A stretch of 64,000 nt of DNA, from the NCBI RefSeq assembly GCF_030272615.1, contig NC_081407.1:438185230-438249229 (forward strand), in the 5' to 3' direction. The stretch is from Cryptomeria japonica (Eukaryota; Streptophyta; Pinopsida; Cupressales; Cupressaceae). The notes under the pieces were generated by a model. The model had not been told where the DNA came from, did not search any database, and saw only the letters and a program-made list of their open reading frames with translations. Made by a program: the position numbers and the translations under genes. The number at the start of each line of letters is the position of its first letter. The stretch's first letter is position 1. Below, piece after piece: positions 54,122 through 64,000 of this stretch.

Positions 54122-54821
54122 TGATATCTGATGGCGACACACATCGCTTTGCAATCTCTATCGGGCCTTTAACGTAACATATCATGGGTCTTACCGATGT
54201 TTGATGGACCTGGGCTCACCTTGTCGCCAAGTTACGGTGATAACTGGGCTTGCATCTTTCCATAGCGCCTTAGCGACCACCATCTGATCTTTTGCCTGAC
54301 CATTGGATGTGATCAATCTTTACTCTTGGTCTTTTTGGTCTGATGCAAAATTTGGGTCGCCTTGAGATGTGTGCGCACATGGGGTCCACCAGGCCACGAG
54401 CTACCTCTTGCCAAAAGCTTTCAAGCTTTTGATGCTTGATATGTGTGCAACTTTATATTTAAATAGTGAAGAGTTCCTCCCCACTACCAATGTGGGATAA
54501 GTGTTTTTCATGACCCTTGCTGTTGTATGTGGCCTGCACCTGAGCGTTAGTCATGAAAACCTCTAAGCCTTTCTTTGCCACTACTTCATTAGGCAGCAGA
54601 GTGAATTAGACATTCTTAAATCAGCATGCTGAGCTCAACCTCTTCGGGAGCCCATTTTAACCCACATGCTGCATTGCTTCTCCTGTATCTGCACATGAAG
54701 CAAACAAGTTAGAGAAAAAAAGGTGTATTTTTGATTTCTTGCTCATGATTTGGACCTTTTCAAAATGAATATAAGGCTTCATTAGGGCACCAAATTTGGC
54801 ATGTGCAAAATTTTGGTAATA
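54122..54821 (-). mobile_element. 5' LTR of the minus-strand gypsy element, distal part
   Basis: Continues the LTR after the CACTA element (TGATATCTGATGGCGACACA, as at 21352). It ends GGTAATA next to GTTCC. The intact LTR reads CTATTCTGATATC across the junction, matching CTATTT+TGATATC once the TTT duplication is collapsed. Confidence 0.9.
54453..54464 (-). promoter_or_regulatory. TATA-like sequence in the 5' LTR
   Basis: The minus strand reads CTATTTAAATATAAAG here. The other LTR has CTATTTAAAAGTAAAG. Position in U3 is plausible; assigned on sequence only. Confidence 0.35.
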
Positions 54822-54826
54822 GTTCC

Positions 54827-56089
54827 CATAAAGATAGAGAAGGTCCCAGGTACTTTAAAATGTTTTAATTATTATTATATATAATCCAATTGAATTTTAC
54901 TTATTGATCACTCTTTTTAGACTAATGATCCCATAATATTTTTGTAGGAAATCATGTTTTTAATAAACATCTAAATGATATTACATTGGATATCTTCGCG
55001 CCCACCATACGTACACGATGGAATGCCCATAATCAAGATTTAAAAGATGAGTTCATTAACCATTTAGTTGTGCTGTTCAATAATAACACATTCAACTAAA
55101 TGAAGGTCCTTAAGAAAGATGGTAGCTATCTAAAGTATGTGAGGGACCAATATAGATCACATTTAGAGGAGAAGAAAAAGTGCGAGCGTCCCACCATGAT
55201 TCCAGAGAGGGAGTGGAAGGACTTGGTGTTAGATGGAAAGGAGAAGGCTGATAAGAAAAAATGAAAGAGACCACTGGGCCAATGAAGGTATGTGATACTA
55301 TCAACAATGTAATTATTTACTGATTACTCTTTCTTTTTACATAATCTAACATATTTCAAACTTTTCATAGGCTACCTGACACATCAAAGGCAATAAAGGA
55401 AAGACTAAAAAAGAACGGGCATCACAAACTTGGCTTTGGTGGTTATATGAAATTTTTTGCACAAATTGTAAGTACCAATAAATGAAATATTGCATCCAAA
55501 TAATAAATTACAAACAATTTTGGTTTTATCACACCATAGAAGCAAAATTCATGATCTTATGCAAAAATGCAGGGCTCTGAATTTTAATAGAGTGCCCATA
55601 GAAGAGGACCTAAAGATTGCCTTTTAGCAAGGCTATGGAGACATGGTTGAATGCTTAAGAGTCTTGACTAGGCAAACATAAGCTTCCACTACATCCAACA
55701 CACATTTATTAAAATTGATAAGTTGTGCAATCTATTCAATATTAATTTCCACCATAAAGTAATTATGTGCCTTTTTTTAAAATAGGCAAGCAATGAAAAT
55801 AGTGCACATGATATTCAAATGCAACTTGGTGAGGGTGGAGCACAACCTGCAGATGAAGGTCATGGTGTGCATCCCGATACTATCGTGTATTCATGTTCTA
55901 TACAAAACATAGTATGGATTAATACAATTAAACATCTTTAATTGCAATTGGTGTATTAATTAATGTAATCTTTCGTGTTTCAAATTTTGAGCTTGTAGAG
56001 CATGATCAACATGTTGAGCATGAACATGCTAGACAAGATCAGGAACATGATGTGGCCCCATCAGGTAAAAAGGACCACTCTAATGTTCT
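54827..56089 (+). pseudogene. Plant transposase-like exons (PF03004-like), broken
   Basis: Continues the exon cut at 18764. The donor CCCAG|GTACTT at 54849/54850 and acceptor TTTGTAG at 54947 join IKIEKVP to GNHVFNKHLNDITLDIFAPT in phase. The next exon reads RTRWNAHNQDLKDEF, a stop, MKVLKKDGSYLKYVRDQYRS, RPTMIPEREWKDLVL; a further exon (about 55371-55468) reads LPDTSKAIKERLKKNGHHKL and GFGGYMKFFAQI before GTAAGT. This layout (wrxYxxhL, P.xxW, then a GSKSF-like block) resembles the En/Spm-type plant transposase domain. Later exons include 55786-55858 and 55999-56064. Five or more stops make it a fossil. Confidence 0.5.
55999..56064 (+). other. Mini-exon (66 bp), first copy of a repeated exon
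   Basis: Encodes HDQHVEHEHARQDQEHDVAP between TTGTAG and GTAAAA. Phase-symmetric (2+63+1). Homologous to the three 75-bp exons at 63184, 63351 and 63517. Confidence 0.55.
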
Positions 56090-56627
56090 GGATTAAGGCA
56101 AAAAATAGGTTTTGAAGGGGCCCTGAAACCCTTTACATAGAAGATTCCAAAAGGCTTAGAATCAAAGCATTAGAAGATCCAAAACAAAACAAATTGCAAA
56201 AGATAGGACAAGACATAGAGTAACCAAGAAACCAACAAATGCCCAAATAGGCAGATAAAAGACCAACAAAGAACCAGAACACAAAACACAACCACAAAAT
56301 CATAGAAAAGACAACACAATTACATGAGGTTGTTAAGGGTCTCAGTGACCTCAGCCTCCAGTAGGCTCATCTTGTTAGCAACCATCCTCATCTCTTTGTA
56401 ATCCACGCTCTGAGTCACAAATTTTTCATGTTGCCCCGACTCCACTTATAAGGGCCTTGATCAGCCCGACTCTTCTCATTATCATCAGCAATATTGATCA
56501 GAACCTTCTCCTGTTGCACTTTGTCAAAATTATTCACCATGGCATTCATGGCTTCCGCAGTCTGTTTGACAATCTTGTGACTGTTGTCCATAATTGTCAT
56601 GAGAGTGGCTTGAATTTTCTTATAGTT
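56090..56627 (-). other. 3' end region of the LINE-like insertion
   Basis: After the ORF stop, about 540 bases without a gene. The last 250 are T- and G-rich on the minus strand (TTGTTGGTCTTTTATCTG, TTTTGTTTTGGATCTTCT, GTAAAGGGTTTCAGGGCCCC), the style of plant LINE 3' untranslated regions. Confidence 0.5.
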
Positions 56628-59600
56628 TTATTCCCAAGGGGTGAACCTATCCTCAAATATTTTTTGCATCTGATAAATGTCCTCAACAACTCTATTGATG
56701 CCTTCCACCATTGATTTCTTTTTGTCTTCCATCCATTGCTCACTATCTTTTTGATTTTCCTGAGTAGTGACCACAGGAATAGCTTCCATCTTGCTAACCA
56801 AATCCCTTTGGTTGAGTTTGACCTCTTTAATCTCATGAAAGAGCCACTTAAACATGTTGAAAGTATCGATGGCATGGTCCTTGGCCATTCCTAAAACATT
56901 CTCATAGTCATCCTTCTTATCACTCAGCTCCACACTCTTCGCATTAAGGTCCTTGGTGGTATTCTCTGGAAGTGGCGAAGGAGGCTTCTCAAGGTTTTGG
57001 TTGTCAAGCTTCATGCAATCCCTATTACCTCCTGTGAAGCCCTCATAATTATCCTTATTACCACTAGAAATAGGGGAATCCTTGCCAGCCGAAGTGGACG
57101 AGGAAGAAACAACCAATTGCTTCCGCACATTCTTACCCTTACCCAAAGAAGATTTAGCCTTCGGGGAAATCTCCAATTTGGCCTTTTTATAAGGGGGAGG
57201 AGAATCCACCTCAAAGTCTGAGTTGGACTCCTCACCTCCCGACTCCTCACCGCTAGTGTCATCCTCAGAAGAATTAGGGATATAATTAGACGGGGCAAGG
57301 AGGACACAAAAATGGGAGTCAATAAGCACCAAAAACCCTTCATGGAGGATAGGGAACTTGATAGGGTTCTTGTTATGGTCCCTAAAATTATCCCTCAAGG
57401 CTGACATCAGATAAAAAGGAAGGGACACCTTGATGCCATGAAATAAGTGATTCAGAAGCACAAAATGATGACCATAAACCCTAGTGAACCAACCATCAAG
57501 AGTGAAATATTCTATAATTACCTTGAGGAGTTTCGCCCATAATTCCTTGATGATAGAGATGCCATAGTAGCTCACCGTTTTCTTCACCATCTTGGCCCTC
57601 TCCTCTTCATTTTTAGGGAAGTTTTACACTGCCATCTGTGAGGCCTCACCTCGACTCAGTCTGACATTTTAGTGGTTTTTATATTGAGACTATTATGGAT
57701 ACTTTATTTTGATGCATTTTGGAATTTAGAATTTATATGATTTCAGGATTTGGATAACATTGCTATATATTGATGATTTATTTATATGCTTTATGCGATA
57801 GAACACTACATGATTTTTGAATAAGATGAAATTGCAGTGATAAATGTCATTATTGAATTTGTAGGATTTTACTATGATAATAGAATTATGATGTATGTTT
57901 AAGTTTATGAGAATTAGGATGAATTGCTTATGTGAAATTGCTTGGATAAAAGATGTATTTAATTTGTTCAGATGTAAATTGTATGCAAGTGATGATGTGT
58001 ATTATTATTCCTTTGAATTATATTATATGTGGATATTTGAAAGTACTAATGTGTAAATTGAGATGCCCAGGCAGTTATCCACGTGACCATGGAAATATTA
58101 CGGAGAACCAAATCTAGACCTATGTATGTTCGTAAGCCAAGGGTTGTCTATTTGGAGAGACAACACCCTGTTTGTGTTGTATTTTATTCGTAACAGTATA
58201 TGATGCATGTGTGTTAAGTGTTATTTAATTGATTTGTGTAAAATCCACAAGAGATGATTTCATGTATTATATTGTAACAGTGTTTTCTTTGTGTCACTTG
58301 ACACATGTGTGGATTTAAGTTTGAATTTTTATTTTTGTCTCTTGATGGGAAAGTGTTCAACTATAGCTTTTTTTCAATTAATGTAACGTGATGTCATAAA
58401 TACCTTGGGTAAAGAATCTTTGGGGTGGTCAACATAGGTTTGATCCGAAAATAAACTTCAGAGGGGTTTAAAATGGGTTAAATGAACACCTAGGGGTAGT
58501 TTAATAGGGTTTCCTAAAGCCCATAAGGTATACCTAAGGGTTAGGGGTAATTTTAGGCAAGTTTCTACTCCTAAGTGACCTTTTAGACACCCTAAAATTT
58601 GACTTTTTTGAGTTGTGCGAAAATTGAAATTAGAAGATTGAACCTAGTTGTAAACTTTCCTTTTGGAATGAGAGTTCCCTTTCCCATTCTATCTTACCTT
58701 CCTCTTTAGTTTTTTTAGAAACTGGTGAGAACTCTCACAATGAGCTTCTTAAGCAAGAATTTGAAAATTTGAGGGTAATCACCCACTCTCCATTTTTGGA
58801 GACAAGAGAAATTTTGAAAAGAATAGAATAGATTTGGAATAGAGAATTTTGACTAAGGGTAGAAGGAGAAGATCCGTGGAATTGGGCAGCTCATCCTCAA
58901 CAATACTAACCTACCTTTGGGCAGATTAAGGTTGGTTTCATTCTTCTTAAAATTGCTTCTTTTTGCATGTGTTTGAAAGTATGTTGGTGTAAGAAATCTG
59001 TTTCCTTGTATGTCCTTTTTGGGGATTTCATTTGGTCCTTTGTATTATGTTTTGTATGTGTTTTGGGAGTCTTCAAGACCTCTTACTCTTGGGAGAGAGG
59101 AGGATCTTGTGGGTGGTAGCAGTGACAACCCTCGAGTGAGAGACTCTCGTTATGAGAGCGATTTCAAGAGATTTTTGTGTGACCCTTGCTGCATGGCCTA
59201 TTTGTGCAATGGGGGTCATAAGGAGGGAAATAAGGCTAGAATGCCTTTGGGGGCATAAGGAATAAGGGGTTGCAATACTTGATGTATTTGTTGTGCCATG
59301 AGGTGGCTACATGTTTTTCTATACTTGCAGTTCTCCTCAGGGTATTGGTCCACTACCACCCTTAAAAAGGTCATCACCAAAGTGTGGTGCAGTGTAGTCG
59401 GGATGGGAGTGTGTTTGAAATTGTGTGCATTTTGTCCCCTTTGTGTTGCATGTTTGTTTCCTGTCTAGGGCTTGGTTCTCTGAGCTCAGGGGTGGCTACC
59501 AATTAGCCTAGGCTGGGAGGTGAGCACTCCATGGTCATAGTTGTGATTTAATATGCAGGATGGTCGGGAGAAAAGAATAGGACAAGTGAAAGGTTGCAAG

Positions 59601-60586
59601 AGTTATTGTTGCAAAAAATTATTTGCAGTTGTAAATATTAGTTTTAAAAGGAGAAATATATCCTCATTCGTTGAAATGAGAGTCTAATTGTAAAATAGAA
59701 ATAAAGACATGGGATTTTGTTATTTGTTATTTAGATAAGGAAATTATCTTGTAAATTTTGCAGAATACTTTTGGAATGTAAAAAAGCTAGATATATTCAT
59801 CTTTCTAATTGAAAAGAAATGCCTTTGAATTGCATGCAATAGCCCACTGAAATATAAAAATCATTTTCATTTAATTATGTGATTTCCTTTTTATCTGCGA
59901 ATTTGTCTTCCTTTTAATTGCAGAAAATATGAGATTTAGTTGTTGATAGATTTTAAATAAAAAAAGAAAAAAAGTTATTATCTATTTAGTTGCTGTAGTA
60001 ATTGCAGAATCAGTAAATTTATTTATTGCAGAAAAGAAATGAGTATTCCTAAATTAGTTTTTCCAAAGTAAAAAAAAAATGGTATATCTGATGTGTTTAT
60101 GATAAATTGAATAGCAGGAAATTTATTCCATTCTTATGCATTTAAAAATAAAATAAAACAGGAAAGGCATAAATTAGATTTGCATGCATATTGTAGGTTG
60201 AAAATAAAATATATAGTTCTGTTTTCTGTAAATGCAATATAGTACAATAAAGTTCTGGAAATTATTCTTTCATTTATTTCAGAAAGTTAGTATCTAAATA
60301 GATATTTCATCTAGTAAATGTAAAATTTTAACTTGTTAAATTTGCTGTATAAAATTAATTTTAATTTAGTCAATTACTTTAAGCAGGAGATAAATCCAAG
60401 GTTAATTTAGTACGTCCACGTTTTAGCAAATAAAGTATTTTGTTTTTAAAAAAAATATATACCCTTGCTGTAAATGAAATAGCAAAGTATTAATCCATTT
60501 ATTCCTTTTTATATATATCTAAAAATAGAATAATGATCACCCAAAAAGAAAATGTATTTATGCCTGCATGTGTTAAAAATGCTAGG

Positions 60587-60960
60587 AATATATATATATA
60601 TATATATATGTACATATGTATATATATATATATATGTACATATGTATTTATATATATAAATATACATATGTATTTATATATATAAATACATATGTATATT
60701 TATATATATAAATACATATGTACATATATATAAATACATATGTACATATATATATATATATGTATTTATATATATAAATATACATATGTATTTATATATA
60801 TATATATATACATATGTATTTATATATACATATACATATGTATTTATATATATAAATACATATGTATTTATATATATATATGTATATATATATTTATATA
60901 TATAAACATATATATATATTTATATATACATATAAAATATATATTTATATTTAAAAAAAT
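60587..60960. repeat. Complex TATATG/TACATATG microsatellite
   Basis: Alternating (TA)n, TACATATGTA and TTTATATATAAATA units; almost fully self-complementary. Confidence 0.9.
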
Positions 60961-61039
60961 AAAAATAAAATTAAAATAAATAGCGATTTAAATTTTGTTT
61001 TAATATAAAAAAAAATATATATATTTAATTTTTTTTTGG

Positions 61040-61340
61040 TAGGGCTCGGTCCCTGCGGTTTTCCCCGTAGGGCGGCCCTTTATCACAGTGGGCGCGGGCT
61101 CCACAGCGGCGGCCACAGCCGCCATTGTGGGCCGCAACCCACAATGGAAGGCCTCGGCCTCCACTGTGGGCGGCGACCCACAGTGACGGCGCCGCCGTCT
61201 CTATGGGGAGCAAGCCCCCTTCGGCCGCCTCTACCATTTCGGCCGCCTCTCCCACATTCGGCCACTCACTGTTAAACTTGTCGCTGCCTTCCCTGTGGCA
61301 TCTCGGTTGATCCCGCCATGGCCGCTGCCCGAGTTCCCCT
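61040..61340. other. GC-rich island with two palindromes inside the solo LTR
   Basis: Sharp change from AT-rich to GC-rich, CpG-dense sequence. 61122-61147 is an inverted repeat (CCATTGTGGG, six-base loop, CCCACAATGG) and 61161-61185 a close relative (CACTGTGGG, CCCACAGTG). Might be the LTR promoter/enhancer core. The long open frames over it are composition artefacts. Confidence 0.6.
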
Positions 61341-61556
61341 GCAAACAAGAAAATAAAATGGAACCCTAGCCCGGTTAGGGCTAGGGTAAATAAGTAAAGA
61401 GAATGTAAAAAAAAAATAATATAGAAGAAAAAAGAGAAAACTCTAGCTCGACTAGGGCTAGGGTAAAACATGGTTAACAATAATAAAATAAAATAAGGGG
61501 CTTATTTTATAGAATAAATAAGGGTTAGGGTTTGCATGGGTAAACCCTTTTAGGTG

Positions 61557-61558
<2 letters not shown>

Positions 61559-61649
<91 letters not shown>

Positions 61650-61661
61650 ACACACACACAC
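61559..61661. repeat. (AT)n followed by (CA)n microsatellite
   Basis: About 85 bases of pure AT repeat, then ATTTACACACACACACA. Confidence 0.95.
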
Positions 61662-62745
61662 ATATATATAGGGCTGAATTATTTAATTTTAATTTTCGAA
61701 AGGTTGAGATGTTATAAAACAAATAATAATGAAGTAATATTTGATTTTAGAATTAAATAAGATGAGTTGTTTAAATATTAGTGAAGTTAACATTTATTTT
61801 AAATTTAAATAGATTGAGAAGTTCATGAACTAAATATTAATGAAATTAATATTTATTTTTAATTTAAATAGATTTAGGTATTCATGAAATAAATATTAAT
61901 AAAGTTAATATTTTTTTTAAATTTAAATAGCTTGAATGTTTACGAACTAAATATTATGAAGTTGATATTTAATTATAAATTAAATAGGTTGAGCGACAAT
62001 AAGCTAGCCCATATTAATCCATCTTTAATCTTAAATTATTTTCGTTATTTAAGTTAGTAGATAAAGTTCATTCTAAACATAGTTAAGACCAAAACCGGTT
62101 AATGCGTTTCGTGTTAGCGAACTTATTGTTTTTTAGTTGTCATTTTAAAAAAAAAAAAATTATTCTGTTCTTGCGCTAAATTTTGGGCATGACACCATCT
62201 CCATATAGTTTCTGTCCCTATAATATTTCATCCCATCAATCGAGAGGCCAATGACCTGTGCAATCAAACTCTCATGAATTAGCACCTTACGCCTATGCAG
62301 AGTGATAGTGCCATCTTTCCAATGCTTCTCGAAATAGGTCGTGACATCCTTATTTCTCCCTTGTAACCTCTCAATATATGGAACACCCCCTTTATCTAGG
62401 AGCCTCCATATTTTCTTGTCCTTCTTGAGCTGCACACAACTTGGAGGTTCAACACTTTTCCTAGCCCCACCCATTCTTCTCTTCACACTGTGACTGAAGA
62501 AAATCACAACTTTTAGACCGAGAAAGAAAGCCCAAATGAAGCCAATATCGACCCACAAAGCATGTTAATTAATTCTGTAATAATAACACTAAACTACTAT
62601 AAACACATGCCATATGCGGGAAGGGACCGATCTTTCTAGATACATATCTAGTTATGATGCCAAAAGTACTCATAAAATTAGTTGCCTTGACTTCTGTCAT
62701 GAAGAGAAAGCATATAGAGTTCAGTGTCCGATTTATCCTCATTAG

Positions 62746-63106
62746 TCTAGCTGATTTGGCAAGTGCTTCTCACTCCCTTATTAGCTAAGTAGTCGGCCAC
62801 ACAGTTGGACTCCCTAAAAACATGGGATATGAAGCATTGATCAAAAGAGTTAATAATTGACCTAGCCTTATTAATTCAGACTTCAACATTCCAAGAGGGC
62901 TTCGATATACCTTTAAGATAGTTAATAATAGTTTTGGAATCACCCTCCACCCACACAAGCTTGTAGTTATGTTTTCTAGCTAAATTGAGTCCTTGGTATG
63001 CTTCTATGGCTTCAACAAGGTGGTTAGTTTGAATTCCCAAGGGGAGCGCTACCGCTGAAACAAGATTGCCATTATGATCTCGCAACACTCCCCCACAAAG
63101 ACCACT
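62746..63106 (-). pseudogene. LINE RNase H domain (RVT_3 type), truncated
   Basis: Reads CGGVLRDHNGNLVSAVALPL, GIQTNHLVEAIEAYQGLNLA, KLVWVEGDSKTIINYLKG, a stop, then HVFRESNCVADYLANKGVR. These are the G+D, E, GDS and AD blocks of the RNase H found at the C-terminus of plant LINE ORF2. The first catalytic Asp (FDG block) is missing because the insertion is 5'-truncated just before it. This supports calling the whole insertion LINE-derived. Confidence 0.8.
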
Positions 63107-63116
63107 ATAATGTTCT

Positions 63117-63690
63117 TTTTAACATATATATTTAATTGTAATCAGTGTTTTAATTAATGTAACCTTTTGTGTTTCAACTCCAGAGGATTTAGAGGGTGTT
63201 CAGCATGTTAAGCATGAGGCTATAAAACAAGATCAGGAACATGATGTGGGCTCAACAGGTAAAGATCACCACTCTAATGTTTTTTTAAACATATATATTT
63301 AATTGCAATCGGTGTATTAATTAATGTAACCTTTCATGTTTCAACTCTATAGGATTTAGAGGGTGTTTAGCATGTTGATCTTGAGGCTATAAGACAAGAT
63401 CGGGAACATGATGTGGGCCCAAGAGGTAAAGAGTACCAATCTATGATCTTTTAAACATATATATTTAATTGCAATTGGTGTATTAATTAAACTAACCTTT
63501 CGTGTTTCAACTCCAAAGGATTTAGAGGGCATTCAACATGTTGAGCATGAGGCTATAAGACAAGATCAAAAACATGATGTGGCCCCATCAGGTAAAGAGC
63601 GCCACTCTAATGTTCTTTTAGTTAAAAAAATACTTGTAACAATAATAATAAAACATATCAATTAAATGTTTCTTTGTTATTGCAGCAGAC
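63117..63690 (+). repeat. Tandem array of intron plus mini-exon, about 167-bp period
   Basis: Three units: exons 63184-63258, 63351-63425 and 63517-63591, each 75 bp and phase-symmetric, separated by about 92-base introns that share ACATATATATTTAATTG and TGTTTCAACTC. Exon 1 encodes DLEGVQHVKHEAIKQDQEHD and exon 3 DLEGIQHVEHEAIRQDQKHD, both open; exon 2 has one TAG. Donors are GTAAAG. A fourth copy lies before the LINE insertion (55999-56064). It is the continuation of the SET/transposase locus. Confidence 0.75.
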
Positions 63691-64000
63691 CCCCCTTGCA
63701 GCGACATCCACGTCGTGAGTACATGACTAGGCATACAGTAAGATCATGAGCAGAGGGTAGAACAACTGAAGGGGGGACAAATGATTTAGAAAATGATACT
63801 CCACTTCTTTTTTATTTAGCTGCAAAAAAGAAACAGAAAAAAAGAGATTGTAATCATATTATGACAACCATATTTTTGATAATATGTAAAAACTGAAAGA
63901 ATGAATGTTATATGTTAATGAATGAATGTGAATATGTTAATGAATAAATGCTATATGTTAATGAATGAATGTTATATGTTATTAATGTGTGAATGAATAA
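63686..64000 (+). other. Possible last exon and 3' region of the locus
   Basis: After a TTATTGCAG acceptor, one frame reads RPPLQRHPRREYMTRHTVRS and then a stop, arginine-rich. Downstream is AT-rich and ends in a degenerate GAATGAATGTTATATGTTAAT tandem repeat (63896-64000) running to the window edge. Confidence 0.4.

Larger units (their letters stand above)
18765..54821 (-). mobile_element. Ty3/gypsy element with 3.2-kb LTRs, itself carrying nested insertions
   Basis: Two direct repeats of about 3.2 kb flank a minus-strand gag-pol. The element begins TGTTGTCACT and ends TTTTGGTAACA (TTTTGGTAATA in the outer copy), with the 5-bp duplication GTTCC at 18760-18764 and 54822-54826. The right-hand (5') LTR is itself split by a CACTA element (31295-54118), so the original element was about 13.2 kb. 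The order on the minus strand is gag, protease, RNase H-like domain, RT, RNase H, integrase; the position of the extra RNase H before RT is unusual. Confidence 0.88.
57637..62194. mobile_element. Solo LTR of about 4.56 kb
   Basis: Starts TGTGAGGCCTCACC and ends TTGGGCATGACA, flanked by CCATC at 57632-57636 and 62195-62199. Collapsing the duplication restores the reading frame of the interrupted ORF (YMEM-AV). No second LTR, primer-binding site or pol was found, so I read it as a single very long LTR. It contains an 82-codon frame (59010-59258), TATATGTACATATG-type arrays, a GC-rich island and a long (AT)n. The family is not identified; several large gypsy families have LTRs of this size. Confidence 0.72.
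56628..62558 (-). pseudogene. ORF of unknown function, split by a solo LTR
   Basis: The N-terminal part (62558, or more likely the Met at 62474, to 62200) reads LLDKGGVPYIERLQGRNKDV, FEKHWKDGTITLHRRKVLIH and AQVIGLSIDGMKYYRDR. The rest (57636-56628) has KNEEERAKMVKKTVSYYGIS, IIEYFTLDGWFTRVYGHHFV and FPILHEGFLVLIDSHF, then an acidic stretch, a lysine-rich nuclear-signal-like piece (PPPYKKAKLEISPKAK) and a long C-terminal coiled coil. Joining the parts across the CCATC duplication leaves one TAA. The style recalls repeat-associated plant ORFs with a GLPxDG-like motif, but I cannot name the family. It follows the LINE RNase H on the same strand. Confidence 0.6.
56090..63099 (-). mobile_element. 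5'-truncated LINE-like insertion with RNase H and a downstream ORF
   Basis: Flanked by a 17-nt duplication, GACCACTCTAATGTTCT at 56073-56089 and GACCACTATAATGTTCT at 63100-63116 (one mismatch). A long duplication of this kind, the 5' truncation inside an RNase H domain and the absence of LTRs fit LINE target-primed insertion. No poly(A) tail is present; the 3' end reads TTTTTTGCCTTAATCC on the minus strand. After removing the nested solo LTR the insert is about 2.45 kb. It interrupted the mini-exon array of the SET/transposase locus, whose intron resumes at 63117. Confidence 0.65.

Noticed and set aside
60740-60979. ORF of Tyr and Ile repeats
   Set aside because: Translation of a TATATG microsatellite.
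61025-61480. 151-codon minus-strand ORF and overlapping + strand ORFs in the GC-rich island
   Set aside because: Open in several frames on both strands because of GC-rich composition; inside a solo LTR.
61355-61535. GGGCTAGGGTAAA and GGGTTAGGGTTT, telomere-like
   Set aside because: Only isolated, imperfect copies without a TTTAGGG array; part of the solo LTR.

Overview
The window looks like intergenic DNA from a seed plant with a very large genome, most likely a gymnosperm. That is an inference from Tat-lineage Ty3/gypsy elements carrying plant mobile domain (PMD) and G-patch modules, a plant-type DRM methyltransferase fragment, a CACTA element and the degree of nesting. I see no intact host gene, no tRNA or rRNA gene and no CRISPR array. 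Almost everything is transposable elements inside one another, with boundaries readable from target-site duplications (TSDs).

Layout. (1) <1-15976, + strand: a Tat-lineage Ty3/gypsy element whose 5' LTR lies outside the window. It has a leader, gag, protease, G-patch, RT, RNase H, a second (archaeal-type) RNase H, integrase, an antisense PMD gene with its own TATA box and intron, a polypurine tract and a 3' LTR. A 1.2 kb solo LTR (7607-8805) splits the second RNase H. (2) 17066-18764, 54827-56089 and 63117-64000, + strand: one old broken gene or transposon with a SET-domain part, plant-transposase-like exons and tandemly duplicated mini-exons. (3) 18765-54821, - strand: a second Ty3/gypsy element with LTRs of about 3.2 kb inserted into that locus (TSD GTTCC); its extra RNase H lies upstream of RT. 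(4) 31295-54118: a CACTA-type DNA transposon inserted in one LTR of element 3 (TSD TTT). It carries fragments of a DRM DNA methyltransferase gene arranged as inverted repeats. (5) 33584-48176, - strand: another Tat element (TSD GTATG) inserted in one arm of the DRM inverted repeat. (6) 56090-63099, - strand: a 5'-truncated LINE-like insertion (17-nt TSD) with an RNase H domain and an unusual further ORF, itself split by a 4.56 kb solo LTR (57637-62194, TSD CCATC).

Relative order of events: SET/transposase locus, then the - strand gypsy element, then the CACTA element, then the inner Tat element; independently the LINE-like insert, then its solo LTR. Most reading frames carry stops or frameshifts, so the proteins are described as fossils. 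The most interesting object is the DRM inverted repeat: a DNA transposon carrying a hairpin-forming copy of a gene of the RNA-directed DNA methylation pathway.
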